Notes: generated from the letters alone by a model not told the origin. Shown: positions 17,424 through 26,601, counted from the first letter of the stretch. The stretch is 64,000 bases of DNA from Cyclobacterium jeungdonense (GCF_010994275.1 NZ_WMCD01000001.1:372001-436000), one strand, 5' to 3'. Translations and numbers: made by a program.

Positions 17424-17552
17424 GGCTTCGATTTATTTTTTTCTGATGGAAATCCCTTGCCAATGGCCACCAATCAACACGGTCATTATGAAGCCATCAC
17501 AGGAGGCCCTGATTTTATGCATGCCCTTTTGCAATTATACCATCAGTATTAA
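17424..17552 (+). pseudogene. C-terminal scrap of an alpha/alpha-barrel gene like that at 24728-26230
   Basis: The frame encodes GFDLFFSDGNPLPMATNQ, then HGHYEAITGGPDFMHALL, then QLYHQY and a stop. It matches the last 42 residues of the product at 24728-26230 nearly residue for residue (GIDLFLTDGNPLPMATNQ ... GGPEFMYALLQLATQY). Upstream the frame decays; faint similarity (LYEICSKEGK) appears in another frame. It is a leftover of a second, lost copy of that gene, beside the aldo/keto reductase. Confidence 0.75.
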
Positions 17553-17584
17553 AATTTCCCAACCCTAAATAAAAAATATCGGAA

Positions 17585-18709
17585 TCACTGCGGCCAGGGC
17601 GCTTTTTCCGAAATCAAATTCATCTCCACCAGCTCCTCCCAAAATGCCTGTGGAATTTTAACTTTCATGGCTTCCACATTCGCCTTGGCCTGATCGGGAT
17701 ACCGTGTCCCGGGAATGACTGCCGATACTACATCAGGGGCGGCAGAGAACTGCAAGGCGGCAGAGATCAGGTCTATCCCATGCCGTTTGGCAATTTCGGT
17801 CATGTGACGCCTTTTCTCCTTAAATCCTTCCGGCATCTCTCCCCAGTAATTGTACCGATCTATGCCAGCCAGGAAGCCGGCATTCAAAGGAGCACCTACC
17901 ACGATGTCCACTCCATTCTCCGAACATGCCGGAAACAAACGCTCCAGGGCATCTTCATGATACATGAGCGAGTATTGGGTCGCAGAAAGGCAAACATCCG
18001 GATCGGCCACTTTGAGGGTTTCCAGTATGGGTTCTATGCGATTGACTCCCAGGCCCCAGCCTTTGATCAAACCTTCTTCCCGCATTTTCGTCAGCTCGGG
18101 CATGGCCCCTGCGGCGGCTACTTTGAAGTGCTCTTTCCAATCGATGTCTCCATTTTCAGGGGAGAGGTCATGGATAAAGACGATGTCAATGCTGTTAATG
18201 CCCAGCCGCTGCAGGCTGTCTTCTACGGACCTGCGCACACCGGAAGCACTGTAGTCGTATTCGTAGTCAAAGGGCGAGGCATCTTTCCAGGAATTGTTTC
18301 CGGGTGCCTTCCTTGCGGCTTTTAATAGCCTGCCTACTTTAGTGGCCAGTGTATAATCTTCCCGGTTTTGGTTGTGAAGGAAACGTCCAAACCGCCTTTC
18401 GCTTAGTCCCAGTCCATACCAGGGGGAGGTATCAAAAAACCGTACTCCGGCTTCCCAGGCACCTTCCAGTGCCAGCTGGGCCTGTTCATCGGTGGTAGGT
18501 CTGAAACCATTGCCTATGGCTACTCCTCCAAGGCCAAAGTTGGCCGGAAGGGTGACTTTGTCAAATTTTGTTTTTGAATTCATAGCTGCTGTCGTGTTAA
18601 AATGATATCCGGGTAAAATGGAAGCTATACCCGTGAAAGCTCCCAATTGCAGGGATTTATGGATAAAATTTCTTCTACTGTTCATAAGGGATGGTATAAA
18701 ATTCGGCAA
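17585..18709 (-). CDS. Exported aldo/keto reductase
   Basis: A 374-residue protein with a Tat-like signal (NSRRNF followed by a hydrophobic stretch to about residue 34) and an aldo/keto reductase barrel. Catalytic residues fit the tetrad: Asp93, Tyr98, Lys124 and His180. It resembles L-fucose dehydrogenase/pyridoxal reductase-like AKRs. The translation start may be Met9 (18685), which puts the twin-arginine motif at the very N-terminus. Exported AKRs are typical of Bacteroidetes sugar-catabolism regions. The substrate is unknown. Confidence 0.88.
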   Translation of the reverse strand: MPNFIPSLMNSRRNFIHKSLQLGAFTGIASILPGYHFNTTAAMNSKTKFDKVTLPANFGLGGVAIGNGFRPTTDEQAQLALEGAWEAGVRFFDTSPWYGLGLSERRFGRFLHNQNREDYTLATKVGRLLKAARKAPGNNSWKDASPFDYEYDYSASGVRRSVEDSLQRLGINSIDIVFIHDLSPENGDIDWKEHFKVAAAGAMPELTKMREEGLIKGWGLGVNRIEPILETLKVADPDVCLSATQYSLMYHEDALERLFPACSENGVDIVVGAPLNAGFLAGIDRYNYWGEMPEGFKEKRRHMTEIAKRHGIDLISAALQFSAAPDVVSAVIPGTRYPDQAKANVEAMKVKIPQAFWEELVEMNLISEKAPWPQ

Positions 18710-19058
18710 TCCACCGGAATTTTTAATCAGTGGATCCTATTTGAACCCAATACCGGTAGATTGGATCTATTTATTTCAGTTTTTACAGAAATCCGACTAC
18801 ATTTTATTGTAATTATCAGCTTAAAATTACCAGATTTTTGCTCGAAAGGCAACTTAATCCATTCAATTGCCCGCTAATTCACGTTGCTTCCTGTTAGGTA
18901 ATCGTCTCATTTGAGTGGCTATTGGACAAGATGATTATGGAGATGGATAAAAACAGGCTTTATTTTTAAGAAGGGGAAAACCTTCTGGTAGTCAAAAGCT
19001 TTTGTCCAAAAAGCAGCTAATTCTTTTTATATTCACAGATTAATCCCTATTAATTTTC
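18710..19058. other. Divergent intergenic region
   Basis: About 350 bases between the AKR gene and the palindrome before the FAD oxidoreductase. I see no coding frame with recognisable content, no RNA gene and no clear promoter box. Short open frames that read out of the AKR start region have no recognisable features. Confidence 0.4.
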
Positions 19059-19091
19059 AGCCCTGCCAGGTTTTCAAAACCTGGCAGGGCT
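19059..19091. repeat. REP-like 33-base perfect palindrome
   Basis: AGCCCTGCCAGGTTTT, a central C, then AAAACCTGGCAGGGCT: a perfect 16-base inverted repeat, GC-rich at the base. It ends 25 bases before the ATG at 19117. Palindromes with this CTGCCAGGTTTT core are, to my knowledge, common intergenic repeats in Bacteroidetes genomes. It may act as a hairpin in the leader of the downstream gene or simply be a mobile REP-type repeat. Confidence 0.7.
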
Positions 19092-19116
19092 TTCAAGCTA
19101 TGCAAATCAATAGAAG

Positions 19117-20496
19117 ATGAAAAGAAGAGAAATGATTGCCAGGATGGGTGCGATATCCGTAGGACTGACCGCCCCGCAGCTTACAAAAGGGGATGTTCTG
19201 GCAGCACCCTATACCATCAAAAAGCAAAAAATTGAAACAGATATTTTAATTGTCGGAGGGGGTACCGCTGGCGTAATTGCCGCCATTCAGGCGGGTAGGG
19301 CAGGGGCCAAAACCACCCTGATTGAAAGTGGCAGCCAATTGGGAGGGACAACTACCACCGGAGGGGTATCCTTTCCCGGGATATTCCATGCCTGGGGAAA
19401 GCAGATTATCGGAGGAATAGGATGGGAGCTTGTGATGGAAGCGGTAAAACTTAACGATGATATTCTCCCCAATTTCTCCATCATTCCCAATAATGATACC
19501 ATTCGTCATTGGAGGCACCAGGTAACGGTCAATAAAGCACTTTATGCCTTGCTGGCGGAGGAAAAGTGCAGGGAGGCAGGTGTTGCGATTCATTACTATG
19601 AGACTCCAACGGAAATCACCTTTAATAGCGGAAAATGGACAGTTAAAACGGTAGGTAAGGGAGTAGCCCATGAAATAATCTGTGATCAGATCATCGATTG
19701 TTCCGGTAATGCTGCTGCTGCTTCGATAGCTGGATTTGACTTGTTGAGAGAGAAGGATACGCAACCAGGGTCGTTTATCTTTCGGATTGGAGGCTATGAT
19801 TTTGAATCACTGGACCTTTCTAAAATTCCACAGGAATACCATGGCCGACTTCGGCAGAATATGCTCATCAACGATGAAGTGAAGGTGGAGTCTTCGGTGA
19901 ATAATTTTCCTCCTACTGTACCCTATAATTATGTATATGTCCATGGTGCTGATTCTTCGACTGCAACCCTTCATACAAAAGCCAACATGGAGGGCAGAGC
20001 CTCCCTATTGAACCTGATCAGGAAATTGCGAACTTTTCCGGGATGCGAAAAATTAAAATTAATGGATGCGCAGACAGAAACAGCCGTTCGGGAAACCTAC
20101 CGTATTGACGGACTTTATAAAGTCACTCATGAAGATTACGTTTCAGGGAAGGTATTTTCCGACTCCTTGTCTTATTCTTTTTATCCGATTGATTTGCATA
20201 GAAATGGAGAATCCATCTACCAGGAATTTTTAAAAGAGGACATTGTTGCCACAATACCACTTAGAGCTTTAATACCTAAGAATAGTCAGAATTTCCTGGT
20301 GGCTGGGCGTTGCCTGAGTAGTGATCGACTGGCTAATTCCGCGCTAAGGGTACAGGCATCCTGCATGGGAATGGGACAGGCAGCGGCCGCAGCAGCCGTT
20401 TTGGCCATTAAACACCAGGTTACTCCGGCTGAAGTTCCTCTCGGTGAGTTGAAAAATATGCTAAAAGAACATGGAGGGATCGTACCGGAAGCTTAG
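19117..20496 (+). CDS. Exported FAD-dependent oxidoreductase
   Basis: A 459-residue flavoprotein. The N-terminus (MKRREMIARMGAISVGLT) is Tat-like. The dinucleotide fold is TDILIVGGGTAGVIAA (Gly47-Gly52) ending in an acidic residue at LIE70. GTTTTGGVSFPG follows. The C-terminal ALIPKNSQNFLVAGRCLS and RVQASCMGMGQAAA blocks are typical of the FAD_oxidored (PF12831) group of secreted flavoproteins in Bacteroidetes and Planctomycetes. It is followed 24 bases later by an SGAT-motif protein on the same strand, which could be an electron partner. Confidence 0.87.
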   Translation: MKRREMIARMGAISVGLTAPQLTKGDVLAAPYTIKKQKIETDILIVGGGTAGVIAAIQAGRAGAKTTLIESGSQLGGTTTTGGVSFPGIFHAWGKQIIGGIGWELVMEAVKLNDDILPNFSIIPNNDTIRHWRHQVTVNKALYALLAEEKCREAGVAIHYYETPTEITFNSGKWTVKTVGKGVAHEIICDQIIDCSGNAAAASIAGFDLLREKDTQPGSFIFRIGGYDFESLDLSKIPQEYHGRLRQNMLINDEVKVESSVNNFPPTVPYNYVYVHGADSSTATLHTKANMEGRASLLNLIRKLRTFPGCEKLKLMDAQTETAVRETYRIDGLYKVTHEDYVSGKVFSDSLSYSFYPIDLHRNGESIYQEFLKEDIVATIPLRALIPKNSQNFLVAGRCLSSDRLANSALRVQASCMGMGQAAAAAAVLAIKHQVTPAEVPLGELKNMLKEHGGIVPEA

Positions 20497-20520
20497 GTAG
20501 GTTATTCAAATAATAGATAA

Positions 20521-21618
20521 ATGATCAATTGGATCAAGAGCGTTTTGGTTGGGATTTCAATAATCCTTTTTTCTTTAGAATATGGAGAGGGTATCCGATA
20601 TTTTCAACCTTCCACCATACCTGTCGCCGATTCCACGGAGGTTATCACCGTATCCATTAAAGATTCACCAGAAGGGGAGGAGATTTTTCAGGCAAAGACA
20701 TCTAGTGGTACGCCACTGCATTATTTCATGGAACTTCATACAGGAGTTTGCTTTGATAACAAGTGCAGGCCCCTGAAAATTGTCGTATACTGGAACATAA
20801 CAGGAAGGTACCTGGGTTTTGAGCTGCTTGATGGAGAGTTCCTTAGTAAATATGACCACGAACCGTTTACTCAAAAAGAGTACGAGCAATTGCATGACCT
20901 GCTGGCTGATCCATTCCTTCCGTTGGGAAACTATGCTTTTGAAGATTTAGTAAAAAATCCTGATCAGGCCAATAATTCAGTAGATGGGGTATCAGGTGCT
21001 ACGGCTAAGGATGTGCTGGAATATGTGGTACCCGGAGCTGCCTATACTACCCATAAATTATGGCATGTGGTCCATGGTCCTGTACAGCAGCAGGTCATGG
21101 AGCTGACAGAAAAGCAACTTGATCCGAATTTGTTTACCGAAATCCTAAAAAGTCCAGATCAAAGTGACAGAACCTGGGCATTGGAACGGCTTGACTTACT
21201 GCCGGAATTAAATGATTTGCTGATAGATGAATTAATTAAAATCTTACTTGAAGATGAATATTTCCAGTCCTACCTGTTATTGAAATCACTTACTATTGAA
21301 CAGCTGGAATCGGATGATTTCCAACTTCAGCTTTTCAAACTTATCGGTAAGGTAGACCATGGCATAGAAAACCTGATTATTGATCAATTGGAAGAAGCAG
21401 CCCATTTAAATCCGGAAGTGGTGGATCATTCAATAGCGAATCTTGGCCAGATGAATGGTCCACAGCTGGTAAATTTACTGAAGTTATATTCAGATCATGG
21501 GATTAATTCAGCCAAACTAAATGAAGCACTGGGTGGAATGATACCCCATGAAAACAGTTTTGTGGAGCGTCAGGTATTACAGTTTCTGGAGAAAGATGAC
21601 AGCAGTCCTGATCAATAA
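20521..21618 (+). CDS. Membrane/exported protein with FMN-binding-like SGAT motif and HEAT-like tail
   Basis: A 365-residue protein with an N-terminal hydrophobic segment (about residues 5-20). Residues 60-165 resemble an FMN-binding domain: they end with DGVSGAT (Asp155-Thr161), close to the D-x-x-S/T-G-A-T site where flavin transferase ApbE attaches FMN to a Thr. Residues about 195-355 are helical and HEAT-like (repeated LL..L..L.. blocks). It is co-directional with and 24 bases after the FAD oxidoreductase. I infer a flavoprotein electron-transfer pair. No characterised family was recognised for the whole protein. Confidence 0.55.
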   Translation: MINWIKSVLVGISIILFSLEYGEGIRYFQPSTIPVADSTEVITVSIKDSPEGEEIFQAKTSSGTPLHYFMELHTGVCFDNKCRPLKIVVYWNITGRYLGFELLDGEFLSKYDHEPFTQKEYEQLHDLLADPFLPLGNYAFEDLVKNPDQANNSVDGVSGATAKDVLEYVVPGAAYTTHKLWHVVHGPVQQQVMELTEKQLDPNLFTEILKSPDQSDRTWALERLDLLPELNDLLIDELIKILLEDEYFQSYLLLKSLTIEQLESDDFQLQLFKLIGKVDHGIENLIIDQLEEAAHLNPEVVDHSIANLGQMNGPQLVNLLKLYSDHGINSAKLNEALGGMIPHENSFVERQVLQFLEKDDSSPDQ

Positions 21619-21752
21619 AGGGATCCCTGTTGTATAGGGGAGACCGTTGGCTTTTTCTATTGTTGGAGTTAAATCGCGTACAGCTCCACCAATTCAAGTA
21701 AAATCCTGTGGGTCCAGTTTGTTTAGAATTTGGCTTTTAACAATAGGTAATA

Positions 21753-21771
21753 ATACGATACTTTATCGTAT
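21753..21771. promoter_or_regulatory. Operator-like palindrome upstream of vapB
   Basis: ATACGATA-CTT-TATCGTAT is a perfect 8-base inverted repeat with a 3-base spacer, 20 bases before the vapB ATG. VapB antitoxins autoregulate by binding such palindromes. The position makes it the likely VapB operator. Confidence 0.6.
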
Positions 21772-21791
21772 ATACGTAAAAAGTTTTTTTT

Positions 21792-21998
21792 ATGAAAGTT
21801 ACCGCCATTATTCCAGACGAGTTGATCGCCGAGGCGATGGATTTGTCCAAGTCAAAAACGATTACAGAAACCCTTAAAATCGCTTTAATTTCTTACAATA
21901 GGTCCCAGAAAATCAAGCAACTTGGAGTTGCTGTATTAAATGAACCTTTGGCGTTTAAATATTCCGCACAGGAAATGCGAGACCTGAACCGAGAATGA
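21792..21998 (+). CDS. vapB: VapB-type antitoxin
   Basis: A 68-residue ribbon-helix-helix protein: a short beta strand (KVTAIIP), then the helices DELIAEAMDLSKSK and TITETLKIALISYNR, and a tail (FKYSAQEMRDLNRE) that would wrap the toxin. It resembles the DUF2191/VapB group. The stop overlaps the ATG of the following vapC-like frame (ATGA), as in coupled toxin-antitoxin operons. The antitoxin itself looks intact. Confidence 0.8.
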   Translation: MKVTAIIPDELIAEAMDLSKSKTITETLKIALISYNRSQKIKQLGVAVLNEPLAFKYSAQEMRDLNRE

Positions 21999-22378
21999 AA
22001 GGGGTGGTGTTCGATACTTCCACCTGGATTGAATACCTGAGAGGGAATCCCAATTTTTTCAATACCTGTCAGGAACTTCTTGAGAATGGCAGGGTTTTCA
22101 GTCTTGAGCTGATTTTTGCCGAACTATTGCAGGGTGCTTAAGGGAAAAGAGAAGTAAATGTCATCCTGGAATATGTCTCTTTGGTTCCCGCTCTGGATGA
22201 ACTGTATTTGATTTTAGCATCAGGTTTACTTTCATACAACTCCGATTTTGTTCACCATGGAGTGGGAATTATTGATGCGGTAATTGTTAACGCAGTAAAA
22301 AAAAATGAGCTCCAACTTTGGACTATAGACAAAAAATTGAAGAGCATTCTGGGGTATGATTTTTTGTTTTATACCTAA
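21995..22378 (+). pseudogene. vapC: VapC PIN-domain toxin interrupted by one stop codon
   Basis: The frame encodes MKGVVFDTSTWIEYLRGNP ... IFAELLQGA, then TAA at 22139-22141, then continues in the same frame GKREVNVILEYV ... GVGIIDAVIVNAVKK ... LWTIDKK to a stop at 22378. All PIN acidic residues are still there (Asp7; Glu in AELLQGA; Asp in IIDAVIV; Asp in WTIDKK), and there are no other lesions. One substitution (for example AAA to TAA, giving the usual QGAKGKRE) would restore it. The toxin is therefore recently inactivated. Confidence 0.85.
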
Positions 22379-22939
22379 AACTATATTACGATTAGGATCG
22401 AAATGGATTGGTTGCAATTGGGTTTTTATAAGTTTAAGGGCAGTAGTACACTTGCTTCTTTTGCTCTTTGTACTTGACTAAACTGATCTGCTTTAATCAG
22501 ACGTATTCCATGAAAAATGGCTAGCTTTTTTTGAGCGGCTTTCTTTATTGCCTACTTTTCTTAAAGGCTCGTTTGCTGGTCCGCCAATCTCCTGAATGGC
22601 CATAGTGACTGGTCTAATGCCTTCTTATACGGGAATTTGAAGCTTTATTCAGAACAACCAAATCAAGGAAACCATCAAATAGTACAACATGGCTGGGACA
22701 GAAAAATAGGCCCCTATCAAATCGCACCCATAGAAAGCTAAGCAAATCATATATTTGACATAATGAAAGAGCACCTAAAGGCCTGATATTGGAACAATCA
22801 CTAGTGGATTAAATTATTCTCCCTATTTTTGGTTTATGTCGGTTGATAGATATGCTATTAAATTGCAACCTTGTTCTAATCTATGCCATTAGTATTGGGT
22901 AAGGTATTTATCAACCATTAATAAATTAAAAGAATTAAC
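22379..22939. other. Gene-poor region (about 560 bases)
   Basis: No intact gene was found. Some stretches look like broken coding sequence (for example GWDRKIGPYQIAPIES on the plus strand near 22690-22740, and AIQEIGGPANEPLRK on the minus strand near 22560-22610), but neither matches a family I can name. It probably holds decayed genes plus the promoter of the sulfatase gene. Confidence 0.4.
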
Positions 22940-24718
22940 ATGCCGGGAAAAAAAATAATTATAGCGTTTCTTTTCATTGGATTAGTTATCCGTTGTCATT
23001 CTCCGGCATCAGAGTATTCTACTAATGGTCAATCTGAGAGGGGCACAAGTAATCTTCAAAGTGCTAGGCCTAATATCATCGTCATTTTGGCGGATGATAT
23101 GGGTTTTTCAGATCTGGGTTCATACGGAGGTGAAATAGCTACACCGGAATTGGACTCATTGGCTAATAACGGGCTTCGTTTTTCTCAGTTCTACAATACT
23201 GCCCGTTGCTGTCCTACCCGGGCTTCGTTGCTTACCGGTTTATATCCATCCCAAACAGGCATGGGGTTTATGACTGAAGACGAAAATTTGCCTGGTTACA
23301 GAGGTGAGATTGGTAGTCAGTGTGTAACCATGGCTGAAATGCTTCAACCGGCAGGCTACCGGACCTACATGTCGGGTAAATGGCACGTGGCCCGAAACCT
23401 GAAGGATATTGATTCGCTTAAGTATAATTGGCCCTTGCAAAGGGGATTTGATAAGTTTTACGGTACCATCATCGGAGCAGGAAGTTTATGGGATCCCTGG
23501 ACATTAACTCGGAACAATACGTTTATTACACCATTTAATGATCCAGAGTATTCCCCGGAACAAAAGTGGTATTATACAGATGCCATTAGTGACAATGCCA
23601 CGAAATACATAGAAGAACATACCTGGGAATCGGAGGAAGATCCGTTTTTTATGTATGTTGCCTACACCTCTCCACACTGGCCACTACACGCCCCAGAGGA
23701 TGAAATTGCGTTGCAAAAAGGAAATTATGATCAGGGAATGGCAACAATTAGAGAGAAAAGGTATGAGCGTTTGAAATCAATGGGAATGATTGATGAAAAC
23801 TGGCCACTCTCAGAGCCGGTAGCAGCCTGGGATACCCTACAAAACCAGGATTGGCACGCCCGCAATATGGAAGTTTATGCAGCCATGATTACCAGAATGG
23901 ATAAGGGTATAGGTAAAATTGTGGATAAATTAAAGGAAAAAGGGATGTTGGATAATACACTGATTCTTTTTTTGCAGGACAATGGTGGCTGTGCTGAAAC
24001 GTTGAATTGGGTACAGGCTACTAATGAAAATAATGAACTTTCTGATTTGCGAGCTTATCCTCCGATGGGCTCCGATGAATTGCAGACGCAGATGTTTCCT
24101 AAACAAAACAGGGAAGGTTTTCCGGTGGTCGTCATGGGCAAAAACGTGATGGCCGGCAGCGATCAGACGTACCATGCATACGGGCCTGTCTGGGCCAATG
24201 TATCCAACACCCCCTTTCGGGAATTCAAGCATTGGGTGAATGAAGGCGGCGTCGCAACTCCATTAATTGCCCATTGGCCTGCTGTAATAAGAGACAGGGG
24301 TCAGATTCGGCATCAGCCCGGTCATTTAATTGATATAATGGCTACCGTAGTGGATATAACTGGAGCTACCTACCCCTCGGAATTCAAGGGAAATGCTATA
24401 GTTCCTATGGAGGGCAAGAGTCTTAAAGGCGTGTTTGCGAATAATGAGGCCATTGAAAGGGAAGCTATTTATTTTGAGCATGAGGGCAATCGCGGGCTAA
24501 GAAAAGGAAAATGGAAGCTAGTTTCAAAAGCATATGACAATTCAGGGCATTTTAGGAAAGTGAATACGCTGGCTTCGGATCAATGGGAGCTTTATGATAT
24601 GGAAAAAGACAGAACCGAAACGATGGATTTAGCCCAAAAACATCCGGATAGGGTAAGGGAACTTTCTGATTTATGGCAGCAGTGGGCAAAAAGAACCAAC
24701 GCGATTCCCAAACAATAA
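22940..24718 (+). CDS. Type I sulfatase (arylsulfatase-like lipoprotein)
   Basis: A 592-residue S1-family sulfatase. The signal peptide ends near Cys19 (VIRC), possibly a lipobox. The fold starts RPNIIVILADDMGFSDLGSYG with metal-binding Asp52 and Asp53. The sulfatase signature is C-C-P-T-R-ASLLTG at residues 90-100; Cys90 is the residue converted to formylglycine. SGKWHVA and LFLQDNGG supply the other active-site residues. No sulfatase-maturing enzyme is in the window. It starts a catabolic group, 9 bases before the alpha/alpha-barrel gene, and removes sulfate esters, probably from an algal or host glycan. Confidence 0.93.
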   Translation: MPGKKIIIAFLFIGLVIRCHSPASEYSTNGQSERGTSNLQSARPNIIVILADDMGFSDLGSYGGEIATPELDSLANNGLRFSQFYNTARCCPTRASLLTGLYPSQTGMGFMTEDENLPGYRGEIGSQCVTMAEMLQPAGYRTYMSGKWHVARNLKDIDSLKYNWPLQRGFDKFYGTIIGAGSLWDPWTLTRNNTFITPFNDPEYSPEQKWYYTDAISDNATKYIEEHTWESEEDPFFMYVAYTSPHWPLHAPEDEIALQKGNYDQGMATIREKRYERLKSMGMIDENWPLSEPVAAWDTLQNQDWHARNMEVYAAMITRMDKGIGKIVDKLKEKGMLDNTLILFLQDNGGCAETLNWVQATNENNELSDLRAYPPMGSDELQTQMFPKQNREGFPVVVMGKNVMAGSDQTYHAYGPVWANVSNTPFREFKHWVNEGGVATPLIAHWPAVIRDRGQIRHQPGHLIDIMATVVDITGATYPSEFKGNAIVPMEGKSLKGVFANNEAIEREAIYFEHEGNRGLRKGKWKLVSKAYDNSGHFRKVNTLASDQWELYDMEKDRTETMDLAQKHPDRVRELSDLWQQWAKRTNAIPKQ

Positions 24719-24727
24719 CGTGTTTAC

Positions 24728-26230
24728 ATGAATATGATTAAAAGAACAATTGATTTAAAGCGAGTTTACATTTTACTTATGGGGATGTTAACCGTGAGTT
24801 TTTATGCCTCAGCTTCAGGTTTTGAAAGGGAAAAAGATCGACTATTGGAAATAGTGAAGGCTTATGCCGATGCGATGATAGAAAAGGGCCGAGACAGCTA
24901 CGGCGATGCGCATTCGCCCCTATTTGCGGCTGCACTTGACAGGTCTGGGATGAATTTAGGTTCAGCAGAAAGTTTCGGCAAAATTTCAGGAGTACGGGAT
25001 AGTGACAGGTCATTGGGAGGGGCAAACCCACAAGAGCATCGGTCTCTTTATGCTATTCTGTATCAATTGACCAGCTTGACGGGTGAAGAGAAATATGCCG
25101 AAGAAGCAGACCAGGCATTGAAATACTTCTTTACTAATTGCCAAAGTCCGGAAACTGGATTGATGGCTTGGGGAGAGCACCTGTACTGGGATTTTCGCAG
25201 TGAATCATGTGGGGGAATAGACATTCATGAGATTAATGGAGAATGGCCATTCTGGGATCAATGTTATGAAATGGCTCCTGAAGCTAGTTGGCGTTTTGCA
25301 TTGGGTTTATGGGATAATCAAATCGACAGCAAAAAAACAGGTGATTTTTCCAGGCATGCCCGTTGGTCAACCCGTGAAACGTATCAGGGATTTGAATTTC
25401 CCCGATATGCCGGACAAATGATCTTAACATGGACCGATGCTTATGTTCGAACGGATAACCTGCAAAAAAAGAGAAGGAGTGATTTGACAAAGGCGATTTC
25501 TACCGTTCTGGGTCGGATGGAAGCCAATATGAAAATAGCTGAATCGGGTTACCTGATAGCTGGAAGAGCAGAACAAGGTGATCATATTAACGTCGTATGG
25601 TTGAATAACAACCTTGAGATGGCAAGGTGTCTTTGGAAGGCGGCCGATCAGATCGCGGGGGTTGATAAACAACTGGCTGGCAGAATGGAGAATTTGGCGA
25701 TGAAACAGGATTTGGATTTCCATCGGACAAAGCATCCCATTATTGAAGGAGGTGGCTTTACAGTAACATTAGACGCAAAAACCGGAGAGCCTCGCCAACG
25801 GGATATGAATAATCCGTATACTGCCGTTTGGGCAACTGGATACGGTTATTCCACGCATTCGGATTTGGCCAATTTATTGTTTGCCAGGTATCAACAACTC
25901 AAACAAAGCCACCCGCAACTGGCAGATCAGTATAAAAAATTAATTATTTCGTCTGCCGAGCAGTATCTGTTGGCATCCCCGGAGCAAGATCAACTACAAA
26001 AACCTGATGCCTTTGCCAATGTGGTAAAACACATGATTAACTCCTATGAATTGACAGGAGAGGAGAAATTTCTTAGACGTGCGGAATACTTTGCACAGAT
26101 AGGAATTGATTTATTTCTTACTGATGGAAATCCATTACCGATGGCGACCAATCAACATGATCATTATGAGGCCATAACTGGTGGTCCTGAATTTATGTAC
26201 GCCCTATTGCAATTAGCTACTCAATACTGA
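24728..26230 (+). CDS. Exported alpha/alpha-barrel protein, putative polysaccharide-active enzyme
   Basis: A 500-residue protein with a Sec signal (about residues 1-30) and a fully helical (alpha/alpha)6-toroid pattern. Notable segments are KGRDSYGDAHSPLFAAALDR, SPETGLMAWGEHLYWDFR, FSRHARWSTRETY, GGGFTVTLDAKTG and NQHDHYEAITGGPEFMYALL. Similar proteins occur in Planctomycetes and Bacteroidetes beside sulfatases and are sometimes annotated as pectate lyase-like; I cannot confirm activity. It follows the sulfatase with a 9-base gap. A scrap of a paralogue lies at 17424-17552. Confidence 0.7.
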   Translation: MNMIKRTIDLKRVYILLMGMLTVSFYASASGFEREKDRLLEIVKAYADAMIEKGRDSYGDAHSPLFAAALDRSGMNLGSAESFGKISGVRDSDRSLGGANPQEHRSLYAILYQLTSLTGEEKYAEEADQALKYFFTNCQSPETGLMAWGEHLYWDFRSESCGGIDIHEINGEWPFWDQCYEMAPEASWRFALGLWDNQIDSKKTGDFSRHARWSTRETYQGFEFPRYAGQMILTWTDAYVRTDNLQKKRRSDLTKAISTVLGRMEANMKIAESGYLIAGRAEQGDHINVVWLNNNLEMARCLWKAADQIAGVDKQLAGRMENLAMKQDLDFHRTKHPIIEGGGFTVTLDAKTGEPRQRDMNNPYTAVWATGYGYSTHSDLANLLFARYQQLKQSHPQLADQYKKLIISSAEQYLLASPEQDQLQKPDAFANVVKHMINSYELTGEEKFLRRAEYFAQIGIDLFLTDGNPLPMATNQHDHYEAITGGPEFMYALLQLATQY

Positions 26231-26601
26231 TGTCAACTGCAGCCATCCCAATGCAGTTCCTTCAGAATGGGCATCCTTGCCGGATTAAGGCTTTCTACTT
26301 TAAGAATGAAGGATTTTATTGATCAAAACCAGAGTAAAGGTTCCCAAGATCCCGCTCAAGAAGCTGGTATTCTAAAGGGGAGGAGATGGGAAGTCTTAAT
26401 TTTGTAAAACCTTTAGAACCAAAAAATCGATCAAAAATCGTATATTCACTATCCAACCTGACTCAGGTTTTATCCAAATTCATAAAAGTTTCCAAGAGAG
26501 ATTATTTATTTTACGAGGCGGAGCTCCTGGATATTAGTTTTTTCTTTACCAAGATTCTGTAAATCAATAAATTACTATTTAAAGGCTAACCCATTAACCA
26601 A
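26231..26601. other. Intergenic region (371 bases)
   Basis: No gene, RNA or terminator was found. A short palindrome AACCTGA-C-TCAGGTT lies at 26455-26469. Nothing else stands out. Confidence 0.4.

Noticed and set aside
22139-22141. Possible recoding (readthrough) of the TAA inside vapC
   Set aside because: No recoding signal or structure is visible; TAA is the least leaky stop, so a simple nonsense mutation is more likely.
26455-26469. Palindrome AACCTGA-C-TCAGGTT as an operator
   Set aside because: It is short, isolated, more than 130 bases from the next start and has no second copy nearby.
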